From NCBI GenBank assembly GCA_022702545.1, contig JAHRBC010000009.1:62001-126000 (forward strand): a DNA stretch of 64,000 nucleotides, written 5' to 3'. A program made the translations under genes and the position numbers. Shown here in pieces: positions 36,491 through 48,009 of this stretch. The notes under the pieces were generated by a model. It made no database searches and had not been told where the DNA came from. It saw only the letters and a list, made by a program, of their open reading frames with translations. This DNA is from Phycomyces nitens. Its lineage: Eukaryota; Mucoromycota; Mucoromycetes; Mucorales; Phycomycetaceae. Numbering within the stretch: position 1 is the first letter of the stretch; each line of letters starts with the position of its first letter.

Positions 36491-37055
36491 CTGCAGGGAT
36501 GTCTCCAGACGCGAGCAGCAAGTGAACTTTTGATCGGCATATTTCAGCCCCATTGTGCTTTACAATGAGGCCATGAACTTCGAGATCCTTTAGCTCATTT
36601 ATGATGGGTATTAAAAATGAATCCAAATCGGATGGTTTTTTAGGACCAGGCAAAATGGCGAATTGTATGAGGTATGGGGTGGCATATCTAAGCTTTTAAT
36701 TAGTATTTTGTTTGTTTAAAATATTAATTACCTTATGGATGGATCGATGTTGAAAATGATTAAATGAATGATGGTATATGAGGCTTTTCCTTTTTTCTGG
36801 TTGACAAAACCATCGGTGTAAAGGCCCAAGGCAATGTCGTTGGGACTGGAGAACATGCCTTGTCTCATTAGCTGCTGATAGTTCTCACCATCAAAGATAT
36901 CACTTATCTCGCCGGCACGTGATTCTCTGTTGGCTCTATGGTGGAGGAGCTCTCTGGTCTCAGAATTGGCAAGCATTTTTGCAAGAACATCCCCAATGGA
37001 GAGGATCTTCATTGTTGCAATGGGGACTTTGACAATACTGTCATTCAGCTTGCAC
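36491..37055 (-). pseudogene. A1 Tnp2 transposase, central piece
   Basis: Reads KLNDSIVKVPIATMKILS from 37055, then LLHHRANRESRAGEISDIFDG, NDIALGLYTDGF and FNIDPSIR, an intron (about 36727-36677), and YATPYLIQFAILPGPKKP and LLASGDIPAV. These are Tnp2 core motifs; the Asp in ALGLYTDGF is a candidate catalytic residue. It is bounded by the A5 insertion (TSD TTG, 37053-37055) and the A2 insertion (TSD CAA, 36488-36490). Confidence 0.88.
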
Positions 37056-37495
37056 TACGGCGGAAAAAATGGTAGCTAACTACCGTTTTGGTAGCATTAC
37101 TACCGTTTTTTCCCACCAAAAAAACGGTAGTAAAGACTCTGTATAAGGCGATTTTGGTAGCTGTTACCGTTTTTTTAGTGCGAAAAAAAGGGTAGTTATG
37201 ACGCAGGAATAGGCACAGCTACCGTTTTTTTTATCCAACCAAAATCGTTTCTTTATATACTATAGCCTCTCTTTTATATTACTTTATATACTAGCACCCA
37301 TTCTTTTTTTACTGCCATTTATTTGAAATAATGGTTTATTTTTTATTATAATTTCGATTTATTTCAAATAATATTAAAATATATATAATAATAATATAGA
37401 AACATACCAAAAGCAAATACTATTTAATATTATAAAACGTATATGGTACAAACCTTTTACTCAAGCTATACACGATGCCAACAACATGTTGTTAT

Positions 37496-37965
37496 GACTT
37501 GGATGGCCTTTGGTCTTCACCGATTGCTATAAAAATATTGTGGTCAGAGAATGAAGCAATCAAATAAACCGAGCTTATTATTTTGGATAGCATACCAGTA
37601 TACGTTGTGCTTGTCAATCGACGTGCCAAGCATCTTGTTATGGATCACTGTCATGACTTGGATAGCACCTTTGGTCTTCATCGATTGCTATAAAAATATT
37701 GTGGTCAGAGAATGAAGCAATCAAATAAACCGAATATAATGTTTTGGGTAGCATACCAGTATATATTGTGCTTGTTAATCAGCGTGCCGAGCATCTTGTT
37801 GTGGATCACTGTCATGACTTGGAAGGTCTTTGGTCTTCATCAATTGCTATAAAGATATCGTGGTCAGAGAATGAAGCGATCAAATAAACCGAGCATATTG
37901 TTTTTGATAGCATACCAGTATATATTGTGCTTGTTAATCGGTATACCAAGCATCTCTTGAATTAA
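37496..37965. repeat. ~160-bp direct repeat x 3 in A5
   Basis: Three tandem copies starting GACTTGGAT/GACTTGGAA at 37496, 37655 and 37816, each containing ATTGTGGTCAGAGAATGAAG or a close variant. A2 has one copy (about 35990-36110), so the triplication is specific to A5. Bases 37056-37495 are noncoding terminus. Confidence 0.85.
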
Positions 37966-38499
37966 TGCCACTATATGGAACGTACACTACAAAAGTCTAA
38001 GGGTATTATGTAGATAAAACTTATAAAATAAGCTACTTAATTGTATAGTTTTACTATGCTTTTGGTAATATATAATCGTGATCCGTAGTAGACTAAAAAG
38101 ATATGGGGGTGAACTGAATCATCCTACCTACTGGTGTACAAGAATCCAATGTAGAATATTTAAATGCCCTCAAACAGCGCAAAACTTAAATATACATTGT
38201 AGCCACAATATATTCCTAGTCGATCTACCCTTTTTTGCATTGTATTTTACGATACACAGACAGTTTGTGTCAGGGAGATTGGCCACTTACAAACAACCAG
38301 TTTTATCTTTCATTATATTTTATAGTGGGTTTTATAGTATGTTTTAACAGTCCATCAAGGATGATTGTAGACTATGGCAAGGTAATTGTAGTTATTCTAT
38401 GCAAACAAGCCTCCCTGGTTTGTTGTTTTTTTTTGGAGCAATAGATTCTGAAAATTTTTATTTTTCGTTTTATTTGATAAAAATACATTTGCGCTATAC

Positions 38500-39420
38500 A
38501 TTCTAGTCTCTAGATTATTTCTTTGGTATATCTATTTTACCAATCGATATTTCTTGGTCGGCACCATGAACTGGTTCTTAATAGAGCCAGGATACTTACC
38601 TAGCTGAGAGAAAGCCAATACTGTCTAAAAGTAAAAGAGAAGATTGTTAGTAAATTATTTTTATATAAATCATTCATTCTTATACTTACATTTTTAATAT
38701 AATAAACAGAACCTTTGATAGACCCTCTGTATTATGCCAACAAATAATCATTGTCTAATAGATATATGTTAATATTTGTAGATAGGCAATATATAATACT
38801 AAAATATTGGTTCACTTACAAGATATAGTCGTTGGAATGGCCAGATAATTTCAATTGGGAATTCATACAAGAGCATAGCAAGACATCTGTGATAGATATT
38901 ATTAAAGAGAACATATTTATAATATAAAAGGTTTACCAGAATATTATATTGAGATGGATAGAAAAATAGAATTTGCGGCTACATACAAAAGAGTGATTTG
39001 GTTAATAAAGAAGAGCTTTAGCATAATATGATCTTACCTTTGGATATACAGACATGTGCAATAGAGAGACCCCATTATATATTTATAAGCAGTTACCTAT
39101 GAATAATAAAATATATTGAGTAAAAAATATATTTACAAGAGAAAGAAAAGAATTAATTATCAGAGTATTTTGCGGTAATATTTAGGCACAAAAGAATATA
39201 AAAAATAAAAAGGAAAAATAAATACTTTGTATTAAAAGGCTGTTTGACCCTGATAAAATGCGGGCAATAAAAATGATAATCCAAAAGAATATGCCTGCCG
39301 TCATTTTCATATCTTTGTAATTTATAGTTTATTAGGTTGAAAAAGATGTCTAGATATAGAACAAGAGTGTACACAATGCTGTTAAATAACAATAAAACTA
39401 CAAGACGATTCATTATTTTC
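38500..39420 (-). other. Micro-exon region of B4
   Basis: Minus-strand segments separated by GTAAGT...AG introns (donors complementary to CTTAC near 38597, 38688, 38815 and 39035), in the same place as in B2 and B6. No long frame and no recognisable product. Bases 37985-38500 show nothing else. Confidence 0.35.
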
Positions 39421-39498
39421 AGTCAACCTCTTTACTTGCAAGTATACTGACCATATTCCAATTGTCAAAATATATTAATAATTATTTATTGATAGAAC

Positions 39499-40756
39499 AT
39501 GAACAATCGTATTCCTCCTCCTCCCCGTCAGCGCAACCCAAGACTTAACGCCGTTGCACGCAGTGCATTAGCTGCCACTGAAGATGTACAAATGTCAGAC
39601 ACCACTACAGTCACGGCACCAAGCATTCCTCAAGATATGGATGCGACTGAGAGAATGCTTGCTCTGTTGACTGCCAACAATGGAAACTTTGTAACACTGG
39701 CAAAAGAAATGGCTGAGATGTCAAAGAGAATGAGTGGTGTAGAAAATGGTATTAATCTCACCAACGAGATTAATATTTATCTCAAGAAAATGATCAAAGA
39801 GATCATAGCTGCCCAGGACAAGCTCAGCAAGTCCACCGAGAATGGAATTTCTGAGGCAGATTCTGCGATAAAAGCAAGCTTTTCGTCTTTGATGGAGGAA
39901 GGGTATACTCCTGGAAAACGGCACGTCGGCATCTCTGTAAGTAAATCAATGATAGTAAATATAATTACCAATATATCTAACAGACATATATTAGCATGCA
40001 CTCAATAAATACATGAAGAACCCAAACCTCACGGACACAGATCCATTAAAAGTTGCCGAGAACAATGAGAAGCCAGGATGGTCAACCAATGGCACCTTCA
40101 AGGAAGGCTATAACCAAGCCCTTGCAATGGCCGTGATTTCGTACTTGCGACAACAGCAAAGTGCAATTGGTGTTTCAACAAATGATATTGCAAGAATAGT
40201 GAAGAATCACTACAGGAACCAGGTTCGACATTACAAAACATCACCTGATAAGATTGTAGCTCGGCAAAGAACATCACGAAGACGCAATCGAAAGATCTCT
40301 GTAAGAATAAAAATAAATAGGCTAATGTTTTATTATATATTCTAATATAGTATTTATGTCTAGCTTCTCAAACGTCGCACTGTTACGTATCAGAAATACA
40401 CCGAGGAGATTACAAGATTGATGCGAGGCTTGGATTGCAGCAATGTTCTTGTATTAGAGGTGATGTCTGACGATGAATCTGACACTGAGAATGAAGTTCG
40501 GGCACACCGTCCCAGTTGGAGAAGTGATAAGGTAATGTACTATATAACTAAAATTTATATTAGCTTTAAGTTCACTAACTAACATTTGTTTAAAAAATAG
40601 CTCCAAGAGTTTATCAATGTGGTTGACAAATTTTCTGTCAAAAGGTTGCAAAAGAAATCCAACAGCTTATTGAAGCGTGTTCGTTTTGTAAAGGAAATGA
40701 GTGTCTCTCAGCATATGTCAGTCACGTTACCAGAGTGGTGTATTTCTACTGAATAA
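39499..40756 (+). CDS. Family B accessory protein of B4 (intact, 355 aa)
   Basis: Exons 39499-39936, 39995-40300, 40364-40531 and 40601-40756 (438, 306, 168 and 156 nt) all join in frame. The N-terminus is Pro/Arg-rich (RIPPPPRQRNPRLNAVARSA), followed by a predicted coiled coil (TLAKEMAEMSKRMSGVENG). Exon 2 contains NEKPGWSTNGTF, an Ala-rich helix, NDIARIVKNHYRNQVRHYK and the basic SRRRNRKIS. Exon 3 has MSDDESDTENEV and HRPSWRSDK; exon 4 starts LQEFINVVDKF. Family not recognised. The acidic-basic layout and fixed position opposite the transposase suggest a nuclear DNA-binding factor of the element, perhaps binding subterminal repeats or regulating transcription (inference). Upstream is a divergent micro-exon region; downstream, convergent, the Tnp2 gene. 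Confidence 0.8.
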
Positions 40757-40947
40757 ATAAATAAAAAAATTTTAACTAAGAATTTAATAGCTTCTTGTAT
40801 ACGTATGCACTTTTTGATGGATGCATTACAGGCAAATATATAAAATAATCAAAGTTATACTATATGTGAAATATACATTAAATAATATAGAAATATTTAA
40901 TGATATTTAATTGTAAGTCTTTATTGACGTTATTTTATTTTGGAATA

Positions 40948-43900
40948 TTATATATAGATCTTACGTAACAAGGGAACAACACACATCATCACTCGACCTC
41001 CATCACCTATGTGTTCACCTATAGCTACAGACAACAAAATCCTATGTACAGGAAGAATATTTTGAAGACTACTCGGTTCAAACTCCAGCTCATTCACCTC
41101 CACGCCCTCATCACTCCTGGGTTGCAGATTAGCCTCTCTATACCAATGTACATATGCAAACACATGCCGACTCGATTGACCAGCAAATGAGTTTGTGGCA
41201 GTATTCACAAAGAGGTACTGAATCTGGCCGGTGTATGCATTTGTATACTGATCATTGCTTGTCTTGAACAGTGCCTGGATGAATGAACCACGTTGCAGGG
41301 TTCCATTACTCCCTTTATACACCTGGCCAAGAAGATTGATCGATGGGAATTTTTGGATGCGGTTGTTGACAATGGTTTGTGAGGGACTGGCCTGGCGATA
41401 ATGAACAAGTTGCTCATTGTCATACACCTCACGATAGTACTCCAAAAGGTACTGGTACTCGCTCTCCTTCATCGATACCTCTTCCTTCAAAGACAAAGGA
41501 AGCGCAGATGGTGGCAATGGCTCGTTGCCCTTCACAATGTCAAAGTCTGTCTCTGCAGCAGCAAGAAATGCGTTCAGATCAAATGGCAAGGTGGAAATGG
41601 TGGTGGCAGTGGTGGCAGTGATGGCAGTGAGCTCAGCAAGGATGTTGGCATGTGAAGGCACAAGAACTGGTGCAAGTATACGCAGGAGGTCTCCTTTGTA
41701 CGCGTCTTGATGGTACATCTTCATATATGTGGCCTCAAAGCCATCTCTCTGGTTTGTCAAGAAATTCTTGAGAATGCCGTTGAATCTCTCAAAGCTGAAG
41801 AGCCAGTATCCATAAACCGGTCCAAAATTGCTGACGGTGTCTTGAAGATGCAAATGGAGGTGCATGTTTGGTAAAATCAATTGGGCATCATACAATACTT
41901 GGCACTGTCTGCAAAATGCCTCAAGAGAGCTATGTGCTTCCTCCAGCTCGGCCATGGAAATGCTTGGCTTAACAAGGTACTGACAGGCATTGACAAACGA
42001 TATCCAGTTGCCAAGGTGGACATTGGGCAAACGGCCGCGCAGGAGAACAGGAGAGTACACCAAGCACCAGGACTTCCATTCATCTGCCTTCATGAATGGA
42101 AAATCCTTGCCAATCTTCTTTCTCAATGGTGTGTAATCAGGAGGGAGGACCATCTTCTCAGAATCCTTTTGCATGGCGGCCAGGTCTCTGTTTGTGATCA
42201 AACCAGTCGATCTCCACTTCTCCATCATTCTTTTGGCGGTTCCCAGAAAGAGGTTATGCATTGGATCTATTATAGTGCATTCCACTGCATTAAAGTACTC
42301 AAGATCGTGGAGTTCCGACCAGCGGACTCCATTCTCCTTTTCCATCCTCTTTCTTTCTACCTCACTGGACGCGTTCTTCCAGGCCACAGCATCACGGCGA
42401 TTCTCTTGATCAGTGCGAGCCACCCACTCGGAGAAGACAAACCCAGAATAGTCAACACCACCATTGCCTGGGAGGCGAGAGAACTGGCGGTTGCACTTGT
42501 GACATGCATTAGTACTTGCATGGGACGTGAATCCACATGTTTTCCTGGCGGCAGGGATGTCACAGGCGACAAGAAGAAGGGCGGCACGAACCAAGGCACC
42601 AGAAGGACACTGCGCCGTTGGCATCACCACACCCACATACAAGGACTTGAGCTCGGCAACAAGGGGACGGAGGTAGTGGTTGATCTCGCTTGTCTTGGCT
42701 TCCTTTGGTCCAGGCATTAGACCGACAAGGAGAACATTTTCCTTCTTGTAACGTTCGGCCCTTGGCAAATTGTTGACAGAGAGATAGATGGCTCAGCAAG
42801 AGTATGTAACCCCATCGAAAGGCTGGAACCAATCGATGTTCATAGTGAGCATGAGAGATCGCTCATGATCCACAAATTGCCTATCATTGCCATCTTTCAA
42901 CTCACTCCACTTGGCACCATCATAGATGTCGAACATCATTCCAGGAACTTGGTGTCTTGCTCTCCAATGGTTGATGGATTCCTCGAATCCAGGGCGGCGA
43001 AAGAGGACTGACAATGCACTGATGATTAGGCTGTACATGTATACCTTGTTAGGCAAGGACGTGTTTTTTGGAGGAGCCTGGAAGAGCTGGCTTCCACAAG
43101 TATTTCCAGAGAGCCTTTCGAAATCGCAGCATTGGGGAACACCTTCAGACTCCAAGTATGTCTTGTGACAATTGCCGCATGCCACAAAACGCTGGATACT
43201 CTTGGATAAAGCTGTCATGCCAGCCATTGAGTTGAGGCCGCTCAAGCTAGATGGAAGGCGGAATGATTGGCCAAAGTGAGACAGGACCTCGTTCAGAAAC
43301 TTGATCAAGATCGAACCACCCGAATTGACGACATATTTCGAGATGAAGAAAGCAGCAAAGGCAGCAACAAAGGCATGAAGAGGGTCTGCAGGCATAGACG
43401 TCTCAAATTGCTCTGTTTGGTTTTCGTATTAATATATGATATATGCTTATTTATTTTGTACTAACCTTCAAGTTCTTCAACCTCATCTTCAGAATCGTTC
43501 GAACCATTCAACTCATTGTCATCGGCATCTTCACTTTCAACTAAAAATAATAATGTAGCAAGAGCAAAAGGTAAGTATTCGTATTCTGTTACATAAAGAA
43601 TATCCTTGCAAGTCATTACAATTTATTATATTGTATAAATAAAATTATATACTTACATTCAACATTCTCTTCGGCATCATTGACTTCAATGTCAATCTCC
43701 ATGTCATTCTCATTCACCATCAGAGAAGCTTTAGAATACGATTATATATTTTAAAGAAAACGGTTAATTATGACAAAAAATAATAATTTACGGCATATAC
43801 TTACAAGAACTTCTAGCTTGAAAGCTTCTTACAATATCATTGGTGATATGTCTTCGGTATGTTTGAGTTGATACCATGACAAAGCCTCTGCTATTAGAAG

Positions 43901-43949
43901 AGCAGATAGCACACTTGCATTCGACTTGATTGTTTGAGTAGCTGGACAT
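40948..43949 (-). pseudogene. Tnp2-type CACTA transposase of B4 (one stop codon)
   Basis: Exons 43949-43805, 43728-43657, 43540-43466 and 43412-40948 add up to 919 codons. It is close to the B2 transposase: MSSYSNNQVECKCAICSSNS with C-x-C-x2-C, then MPADPLHAFVAAF, LNIDWF-type core (here MNIDWFQPF), MPGPKE, DPMHNLFLG and FERFNG. A single TGA at 42793-42795 interrupts FDGVTYSC*AIYLS where B2 has a Gly, consistent with one GGA-to-TGA change. Everything else is open, so the inactivation looks recent. Confidence 0.87.
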
Positions 43950-44537
43950 ATTGATTTTTAATAGTCTTTTTAATTGACAAGAAAGGCAAATGGCTCAGGA
44001 ACATATTTTAATATATATCATTTTTAGAATATCAACTGCCAAAATGACATAGCTAGCATTGACACCCAAAACTGGGATTTGTCTATAAGCAGAAATAGTT
44101 GTCTCATTCCTGGTTACAGGATTGTGAACATGTGTTTGTTTATATGCCTTTTATAATATACGTCATTATATCTCTCTTACAGAACTGACATCACTTATAA
44201 TAAATCGAAAAGAGAAATATATACTCTTTAAGCTATTAATTATTTCAAAAGGGGTTTTACAATAATAAACTAGATGCTATCTTGTAAAAAATCTTGTTTG
44301 CTTATAAAAATCACTATTCTAATTGATTCTGCGACATAGTTACAAGGAGTATAAATGAATTACAAACGAATATCATGCCTAAAAGACTCTACTTTATTAT
44401 TCTATCCAATAGAACATATTGAATATTATAATCGCTGTCAAAAATAAAAAAGTTTATTATGTTTAACTTCAGTCTACTAATGGTAAGATAATATAGTAGT
44501 TTGCTATAAATGAAACCACTTAATTTTTGTAGTGGTA

Positions 44538-45420
44538 CAGATGTAAATACTAGATGCAGTAGAAGGAGAGTAGAGAATGCGCAATATGATTAATTAAAGA
44601 GTGTAAACATATTATAATATTCTTACCATAGAAAATATATTGCTGTAAAGTCAGCTCATAAGATTTAAAACTAATTCGAATATAATGGTAGTTGGCAGAA
44701 TGAGTACATCATTAAGAAAACAATATGCATATTCTACAGAGATTCCCAGGTAGGGAGGTGGGGAACGACAAACTTTAGTGTAATATAGCTGTAAAAAATT
44801 TTCACCTTTTTTTAGTGTCTGAAAAATTATGAGATGAGTGTTTCATTCCTTGATTAAAGATAGCAGAGCTGAAGATGTGGTATACAAGATTCCAATCGGA
44901 TGTTTATGTCATTGACAACCTTACATAAGGGAGGGTCATTTAGTTTTACTTCAAAAAAGTAGAGCAAAGAAAAGAAAAGAAATATAAACTAACCTCGGCG
45001 TAATACAGCTATAAAAAAATTTCATTTTTTTTGGTGCTTGAAAAAGGGCGAGATGTGTGTTTCATTCCTAGATTAAAAACAACAGAGCTGAAGATGTGGT
45101 ATACAAGATGCCAATTGGGCATTTATTAAGGTGGCAATCTTACGTGATGGAGAGTTATTCGATTTTATTTCAAAGGAGAGGACCAAAGCAAAGATAAAAC
45201 AGCTAAAGGAAAAGAGGAAAAGAAAAAGTGCGCTAAAACATATACTAAAAATATGAGAGAACCAATAAGAGCAGCCTAAAGAATATTAAAGCCCTGGTCT
45301 GTTTCTCTTTGATGAAGGCTCATTGCTCATTCCTAGTGGTGTAAACCTATATCAAACAGTAGAAATATTATATTAATATTAAATTGAGAATAGATGAGCA
45401 ACAAAAAAGCTCTAACTTAC
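44538..45420. other. A5 noncoding arm
   Basis: AT-rich, inverted copy of 35059-35940 of A2. No gene seen. Confidence 0.7.
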
Positions 45421-45424
45421 AGTA

Positions 45425-45720
45425 CATCTGTCATGATTGGTGATTCAGCCTCGTCATCTGTTTGAAATACCTCATCTTCTGAAAGAAAAGAACTGGTTGC
45501 TCCTTCCTGCTATAACATAATAAAAATATTGTATTAATTATAATGTATATTCAAATGTTTGTTAATTAATAAACTTGCCTGGCTGTTCTCTGCCATTTCT
45601 CTCTTATGAGTCTGGTTTGCACTCTTAAAGGTATCTTGAAGAATATTCTTGGCACACCACATTCTTTTGCACTTGTAAATGTGGAGTGCTATTGTCCTAG
45701 CCGTGCCTCACTGGCCACAA
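45425..45720 (-). pseudogene. A5 accessory gene, 3' part
   Basis: Minus strand: CKRMWCAKN block (about 45670-45640), a GC-AG intron with donor CAG|GCAAGT near 45580, and an acidic last exon ending ESPIMTDVL. It is directly fused to the transposase stub on the other strand at about 45700-45840, the same junction as in A2. Confidence 0.65.
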
Positions 45721-45829
45721 TCATTGATGACAGGTACGTTGATTTTGTCATCATTGACCAAGAAGTGTCTTTGCTGCTATTGCTATTATTAGTCAAATAA
45801 TCTCTTACCTACCCATAGAAAAAGTAATT

Positions 45830-46755
45830 AGAGTATACTCCAAGCTTATCACGTCAAACTTGAAGGGCGGTAGAAATGCCAGTTTGCTTGTTGAGCGCTT
45901 TGCTGTTCATAGCTTTGTCAGTTCAGCAAACAGCTCTCAGAATTATCCTAGTACAAGTCAGCCGTCCACATATAATGAAGCAAGTTTCTTAGATCTTCCA
46001 GATTGTGTAAGTGCTGCCCAGCTATGGGAGCCATTCAACTGACATGCCAGCTTGAATGATGATGACGTGGAAGGTGTCAGCAGCCCTGTTGTCAAGAATA
46101 CTTTGGCAAAGTACTATGTGCGAAACAGTGGTATGAACAGTATTGAACTTGATGACCCAACGATTGTTGTTGCTTCTCGTCTTTGGAAAAATTCAACTGT
46201 GCATGCTTCATGAATGTACCGAAGAATAAAAAATGAGACCAGACGTGGCAATCATCATGTGATGTTTACCTGTCTGTACAGAAAGTGAGTATTGGTATTA
46301 GTCAAAATACAAAATAGAGATCACTCGCATTTTTTATATTTTTATCTAGCCGTCACAATATAACTATTCAAAGCTGGTTTGTTGGCACTGTGGAATTTTA
46401 TTTCGAGCATAAAGAGGTTGATGGCACACCGCACTTTCTGGCATTCGTTGAAGTGATGAAAGAGCATGGTACAGCAGCCCATGACTCATCTGTGCCAATC
46501 GTAATACGGCGGTCACACAGCTCAACTAGACAAACAACCCAGTCAAAATATGCCATTATCAATGTGGATGACATTCAGCATCAAGTTGGGCTCATCCAGT
46601 ACCCTCCGAGTAGTAATCAGTTCTTTATCATTGCACCATATTACGTGTTTAATGACAATCTGCGTGTGACCATGAGTAACCTTGCCACTTTATTAGCCAT
46701 TTTATTTGGTATTGATATTTATAAGGAAAGAAAAAGAAAAAGAAAATTTTTATAA
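45830..46755 (+). pseudogene. A5 transposase stub (C-terminal part)
   Basis: KGGRNASLLVERFAVHSF (about 45860), AAQLWEPFN followed by TGA (46042), ASRLWKNSTV, and the C-terminal domain 46390-46755 with MEFYFEHKEVDGTPHFLAF, FVEVMKEHGTAAHD and INVDDIQHQVGLIQYPP. The catalytic core is deleted. A second stop (TGA) follows near 46210. Confidence 0.8.
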
Positions 46756-46759
46756 TGTC

Positions 46760-47096
46760 AAAAACAAAAAAATTGTTTCAAAAAAACGGTAGTTATGCTA
46801 CCGTTTTGTTCACACAGGCGAAAAATTATTTTTTTCAAGAATGCGCAACATTTTTAACACCAAATAAAATGCTCATTTCAATAAACAACGTTGCCTAAAA
46901 ACTTACGAGCCCTTTCTATGGTACTACAACTACCTCATTGCCAGATGAAAAGACATTCCATGTGACTTTTATGATTCGGCATCGATGACATTACCTTTCA
47001 ACCACAATCTGCGGAGATAAAGTGCTCTAAAATCATAAAAAACGGTAGTTATGCTACCGTTTTTGGCACAGCTACCGGTCCTTCCGCCGTAGTGTT
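46760..47096. repeat. A5 left-type terminus with ACGGTAG motifs
   Basis: Inverted copy of 14367-14740: two paired-motif blocks (AACGGTAGTTATGCTACCGT type) near 46785 and 47041 and the terminal CACTACGGCGG. Confidence 0.85.
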
Positions 47097-47099
47097 GTA

Positions 47100-47872
47100 C
47101 CGTTGTTCACCACAGGCTGCACATTCAACTTGCTCATTGCCCAAGTTGTACAGCTTACAACCATTTGGGCACACATCATAGTCATGGCCCCGGATGTCAG
47201 ACCTTGACTGGAGCATGTCATCAACAACATCGCCATGTCTAATCTTGGCTCCAGGTTCTAAAAAGAAAATGAATAATACAATTCATGTCAGTGATTGTTA
47301 AGTAAAATAACAGTAAGTAATATCATTTACCCAATATAATCTCATTGTGATCCCGAATAAGTATGTTTGCGAACCTAACAATATCTCTGTAGGCTGCCCT
47401 GGTTATCTTATGCTGAACGACCAAGTGAGAGAGATGGATGCTTAATAGCTCGGCTTTGGTAAATGTGTTTGGCCCAATTTGGCCATTGTTGTAGACATGC
47501 GCTCTACCCTCAGTGGTATCGAAAGTACAGCCACATTTGTACGAAAGGTTTTCATCAGCTTCCATAATGTCTATAGAAAAGGTATGTATATTATTGAGTA
47601 AAAACTTGGCTAACAATGGACATAATTGTATTTTTATTATTACCTGAATCGCTCATGTATTCAATGTCGTTGATATCATGTTCAACAACATCTTCCATTT
47701 CAACATCTTTGGAAATGTGTTGAACGGTGTTATTTGACACCACGATACTTCTGTGGAGCCTCTTGTGGTTTTGGAGTTGCTGGTAATTGACAGCGTCAAA
47801 ACCACACTGAGTACACACATATGCTTGTGTGGGCAATCTGTCTCTCTGCTGGGTGGAGTTGGAAGAAGACAT
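47100..47872 (-). pseudogene. A1 Tnp2 transposase, N-terminal piece
   Basis: ATG at 47872 starts MSSSNSTQQRDRLP. A classical C2H2 zinc finger follows (CTQCGF ... HKRLH, C-x2-C-x12-H-x3-H), then an acidic linker. Intron to about 47574; exon 2 (SYKCGCTFDTTEGRAHVY ... LSIHLSHLVVQH) to about 47337; intron; exon 3 from about 47260 with VCPNGCKLYNLG and CAACGEQRY, a Cys motif usual in fungal Tnp2 proteins. It joins 37055 in frame (EQRY|KLNDS) when A5 is removed. Bases 47873-48009 are the presumed promoter. Confidence 0.87.
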
Positions 47873-48009
47873 GTTGATAATAAGAGTAAATTGGTGGGTT
47901 GGGTAATGGTTTGAAGTATAAAAATACGAGAAGAATTGGATCCCAATAATCAGGTATGAAGAACACCTTTATACTCATAGAACTTTACACTAAACAGTTG
48001 TCTTGTTTT

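Larger units (their letters stand above)
37985..44534. mobile_element. Family B CACTA element B4, complete (6550 bp)
   Basis: Left end CACTACAAAAGTCTAAGG at 37985; right end, in reverse complement CACTACAAAAATTAAGTGG, at 44534. The target duplication is GTA (37982-37984, 44535-44537). Contents: micro-exon region, accessory gene and transposase. The right 600 bases (43950-44534) are promoter and AT-rich terminus. Confidence 0.92.
37056..47096. mobile_element. Family A CACTA element A5 inserted in the A1 transposase
   Basis: Ends CACTACGGCGGAA at 37056 and, in reverse complement, CACTACGGCGGAAGG at 47096. The target duplication is TTG (37053-37055, 47097-47099). It is opposite in orientation to A2 but has the same internal deletion and the same TGA in the transposase stub. 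Without B4 (37985-44534) it is about 3.5 kb. Confidence 0.92.
11856..48009 (-). mobile_element. Family A CACTA element A1, interrupted by A2 and A5
   Basis: The left end CACTACAGCGG starts at 11856 after CTT. Inside lie the tail end of a Tnp2 gene and ACGGTAG repeats. The body continues across two nested insertions (A2 14367-36487 and A5 37056-47096) up to the transposase start at 47872 and its upstream 130 bases. The distal end is not found: M2 starts at 48010 and the sequence beyond it has no ACGGTAG repeats, so the right end was lost. Confidence 0.85.

Noticed and set aside
36268..36540. Minus ORF starting MPIKSSLAARVW
   Set aside because: Spans the A2 terminus and a shifted frame of the A1 transposase; the Tnp2 motifs lie in another frame.
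41881..42720. 279-aa plus-strand ORF inside the B4 transposase
   Set aside because: Shadow of a GC-richer minus-strand coding region; the minus frame carries all Tnp2 motifs.
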